The translations under genes were made by a program, and so were the position numbers. From NCBI RefSeq assembly GCF_018687715.1, contig NC_056757.1, forward strand, positions 29,431,501 through 29,495,500: a stretch of DNA of 64,000 nucleotides, in the 5' to 3' direction. The stretch is from Carya illinoinensis (Eukaryota; Streptophyta; Magnoliopsida; Fagales; Juglandaceae). Of this stretch, positions 61,567 through 64,000 are shown in pieces (the stretch's first letter is position 1; every line of letters starts with the position of its first letter). The notes beneath the pieces are model-generated. The model was not told the DNA's origin and made no database searches. It worked only from the letters and a program-made list of their open reading frames with translations.

Positions 61567-62670
61567 CTATAAAATAAAGGGCCGGCTATCTGCACCTGAG
61601 TAGTTTGACCGTTAGTTATTTTTCAGTTTTTTTCAATAAATATATTTTTATGTATTTTTAAAAAATAAAAAAAATACACAAATATACATAAATCGCTTTT
61701 TTAATTATTAAATAAAAAAACATTTTCATAGCTGTCAATGTTGGGCGACATGGTAACTTTCTTCGAAATAGGATGTGAATCTAAAAACTGTCAATCCCGT
61801 GAACATTAGCGTCTCTACGCCGTTGTTTTTCTAGTTGACTCCGTGTGAGATTGTGAATGTGTATAATAAATTTTTTTTGTTAATATTTATAAAATTTTTC
61901 GATTAGAGATGTTAATTGTATATACTTTTTAGATTATAAAAATGAAAATAAATATAATTATTAGAGATTATCAAAGATTATTAAAATACAAACTAAAAAT
62001 AATTAAAAAATATAAATAATAAAAAAATAATATTTTATTATTATAAAGAGTTTGATTGTTAATCTAATGTAAATTTTAAATTTTGAGTGGTTAATTAAAA
62101 GTTAAAAAATTACATATTAATCAAATTTTAAAGATTGGAATGGTTATTCAATACAAATGCTCTAAACAAACTTCTAATAAATTTAAAAAAGAAAATATAC
62201 TGATAAGTTCTGTTACATATATTCAGTTATTTTTATATATTTTTTTATACATTATTCTGATGGTGCAATTGAAATCAAATGAAGCAAGAAAAATGTGAAA
62301 TTAAATACAGTTGAAAAATATTGTTGACAGTGAGCTCATTGCTCACCGGCTTGGGAAACCTTCAACGGTGAGAACAAGACGGAGAGCTTGGAATTTTTTC
62401 ACTACGTTCAAAGGTTTCACTCACTCATAGTGGTCTGAATGGTTTCTCGGTTTCCTATAAAATCTGAAATTTCAATTTGCTATAAATTTTTCTCCATGTT
62501 TCCGTTTGTACGTTCTTTTTTTTTTTTTTTGGAACTTTTTCATTTCTTTTATTTTCTATTACTTTTACTTTTCCTTTTTTACTTTTCCGTTTGTTTTGAC
62601 TTCACTCCGTCAATTGCTCTCATGTGTTGTACGTTTTTCTTTAAATATTCTTTGAGGGAAAAATAATAAT
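61567..62670. other. AT-rich spacer
   Basis: No gene recognised. 61567-61745 may be another short element; 62510-62580 is T-rich. Confidence 0.4.
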
Positions 62671-62823
62671 TACAAGTATAATTATATATTAATTTGTGTA
62701 TTAATATAATGTAATTGATTAAAAAGTAAATTTTATTAAAAATAGTGTTAATTTAAATTTTAAATATGAATAAATCAGTATTAATATACATATTAATACG
62801 TAATTATATTTATACGTAGCAAA
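62671..62823 (+). mobile_element. AT-rich TIR MITE (family 2), copy 4
   Basis: Left end TACAAGTATAATTATATATT and right end 'aattatatttatacgtagca' are inverted repeats. Same orientation as the copy at 14741. Confidence 0.65.
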
Positions 62824-63647
62824 ACTCTTCTTTAAATATATGTAGTAGGACCCAATTTTTATATACTAAGATAGCTTATTAAATTTAAAAATATATATTA
62901 TAAAAAATTATCCAAAAACAAAAAGAAAAAAAAGGCCAACATCTATTCGTAACGTCTCGTGTTTGCTTCGGTCTCTCTCTCTCTCTCTCTCTCTCTCCCC
63001 GTAATTAGCATTCCCATTGGCCATGCTCCATTTATATACCATTACGCTTTCGTCCGGCTTTCGATTCTCTTCCAGTCTTCCTATCCGACCTTTTTCCAGG
63101 CCTTTCACTGCATTAAATTTCACACTTCGACCTCGGAAAAAAAAAAAACACGAAAGCTCAACTCTGACAATCACTGTACAAACCAACCAAAGAATCCCTC
63201 TGGGCCGCAGCATCTCTTCATTCTCTTCTTCTGCATTCATTACCCTGAATTTCTGTCCTGTTTCTCGCTCCGGTTACTGTACGTTCATTCCCCCACAGCA
63301 GTTTGCCCTTACCTTTTCATTTTCGAAGTTTTTACCTCTCGGATTTTAGCCTTTTTGGTAATCTTGTTGCTCGTGTTTGATTCTTTTATCTAGATCTGAT
63401 GCTTTTTTTTTTTTTTAAATTATATCTTACAGTGCATAACTGTTTGTCTTTTTATTCATTCTTCTTTGATCGCTTGCTCTGAATGTAGTGCTGATCATCT
63501 TCTTCTTTTTTTATTACATACAGTGGTTTGACCATGATCGAAACTTATTTAAATACAAATTATTTTACATATTGCTCTCAACCCAACAGTTACATTTTCA
63601 AATATTTAACTGAGTCTTAGAGTTGGAATTATCAATTATACTCTTTT

Positions 63648-63734
<87 letters not shown>

Positions 63735-64000
63735 CGGCTAATTATGGGTTTGGAAATCATCGTTTACGCTGATTTAGTTTTGTACATTGCTGAGCATTCG
63801 TGCGGCTTCCCTTGCATATAAAATAATGTTTTTTATGGCGGAATGACTGTGGTGGGTCATATATATGATGAATCGGTGGGCTTTTCCACCGTTTTTATGT
63901 TTTTTTATAGTTCTTGATTCTGATATTCCTTAATTGTAGTATTTAATCGTGTTACGTTTCATAAACATAGATGCATTGTGATTGATCGAACCGCTTAGGG
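62824..64000. other. spacer or leader of a gene beyond the window, with microsatellites
   Basis: A (CT)13 run lies at 62972-62997. From there to about 63350 pyrimidine-rich, less AT-rich sequence resembles a plant 5' UTR or first exon; a + frame at 63017-63349 is Ser/Phe-rich but unrecognised. Downstream it is T-rich, like an intron. A gene to the right is possible. Confidence 0.35.
63650..63734. repeat. compound microsatellite (CT)n(TA)n
   Basis: About 32 CT units (63650-63713) pass directly into about 11 TA units (to 63734). This is the longest simple repeat in the window. Confidence 0.97.

Noticed and set aside
63017..63349. + strand 110-codon frame that looks transit-peptide-like
   Set aside because: Ser/Phe-rich but no homology and no following exon in the window; kept only as part of the spacer description.

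Overview
This window is nuclear DNA of a flowering plant. Genes are split by GT-AG introns, the spacers are AT-rich and packed with MITEs, there are two Copia LTR retrotransposons, and the proteins are plastid, mitochondrial and cell-cycle proteins of plant type. The protein readings and the repeats (Tourist-like elements ending in GTTTGG / CATCTCATCTCAT) suggest a woody rosid, perhaps Fagales such as walnut or pecan. That placement is inference from memory.

Layout: (1) 1-5848 (+), DNA polymerase alpha subunit B, 16 exons, 621 aa, with one GC-AG intron. (2) 6841-9790 (-), plastid 3-oxoacyl-ACP reductase, 11 exons, 327 aa, convergent with gene 1; a TATA box and a G-box lie upstream. (3) 10-15 kb, gene-poor and rich in inverted-repeat elements. 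(4) 15107-15883 (-), intronless F-box protein like At1g67623. (5) 18.1-19.1 kb (-), broken BED-finger hAT transposase. (6) 21.2-28.4 kb (+), a decayed but intron-bearing copy of a Ser/Pro-rich (BPP-like) gene, split by an old gag-only Copia element at 23785-26020. (7) 30254-32611 (+), DUF212 membrane protein. (8) 33324-34024, non-autonomous hAT element with target duplication. (9) 38590-40479 (+), remorin. (10) 42199-46881 (+), intact and very young Copia element with a 1379-aa polyprotein. (11) 48664-52188 (+), CDK of the CDKG2/CDK11 type. (12) 56027-58715 (+), complex I 51-kDa subunit, whose ATG is the only codon of its first coding exon. (13) 60.4-64 kb, a MITE cluster and microsatellites.

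The genes are not an operon and share no single pathway: they serve DNA replication, fatty-acid synthesis, ubiquitin ligation, membrane scaffolding, the cell cycle and splicing, and respiration. What connects several of them is position. POLA2, the F-box gene, DUF212, remorin and CDKG2 follow the order I recall for Arabidopsis At1g67630-At1g67580, while the KAR/DUF212 pairing recalls the duplicated At1g24350/At1g24360 pair. The window therefore looks like an ancestral rosid block. I found no new defence or metabolic system. The most unusual points are the gene-structure oddities and the contrast between old and new transposon insertions.
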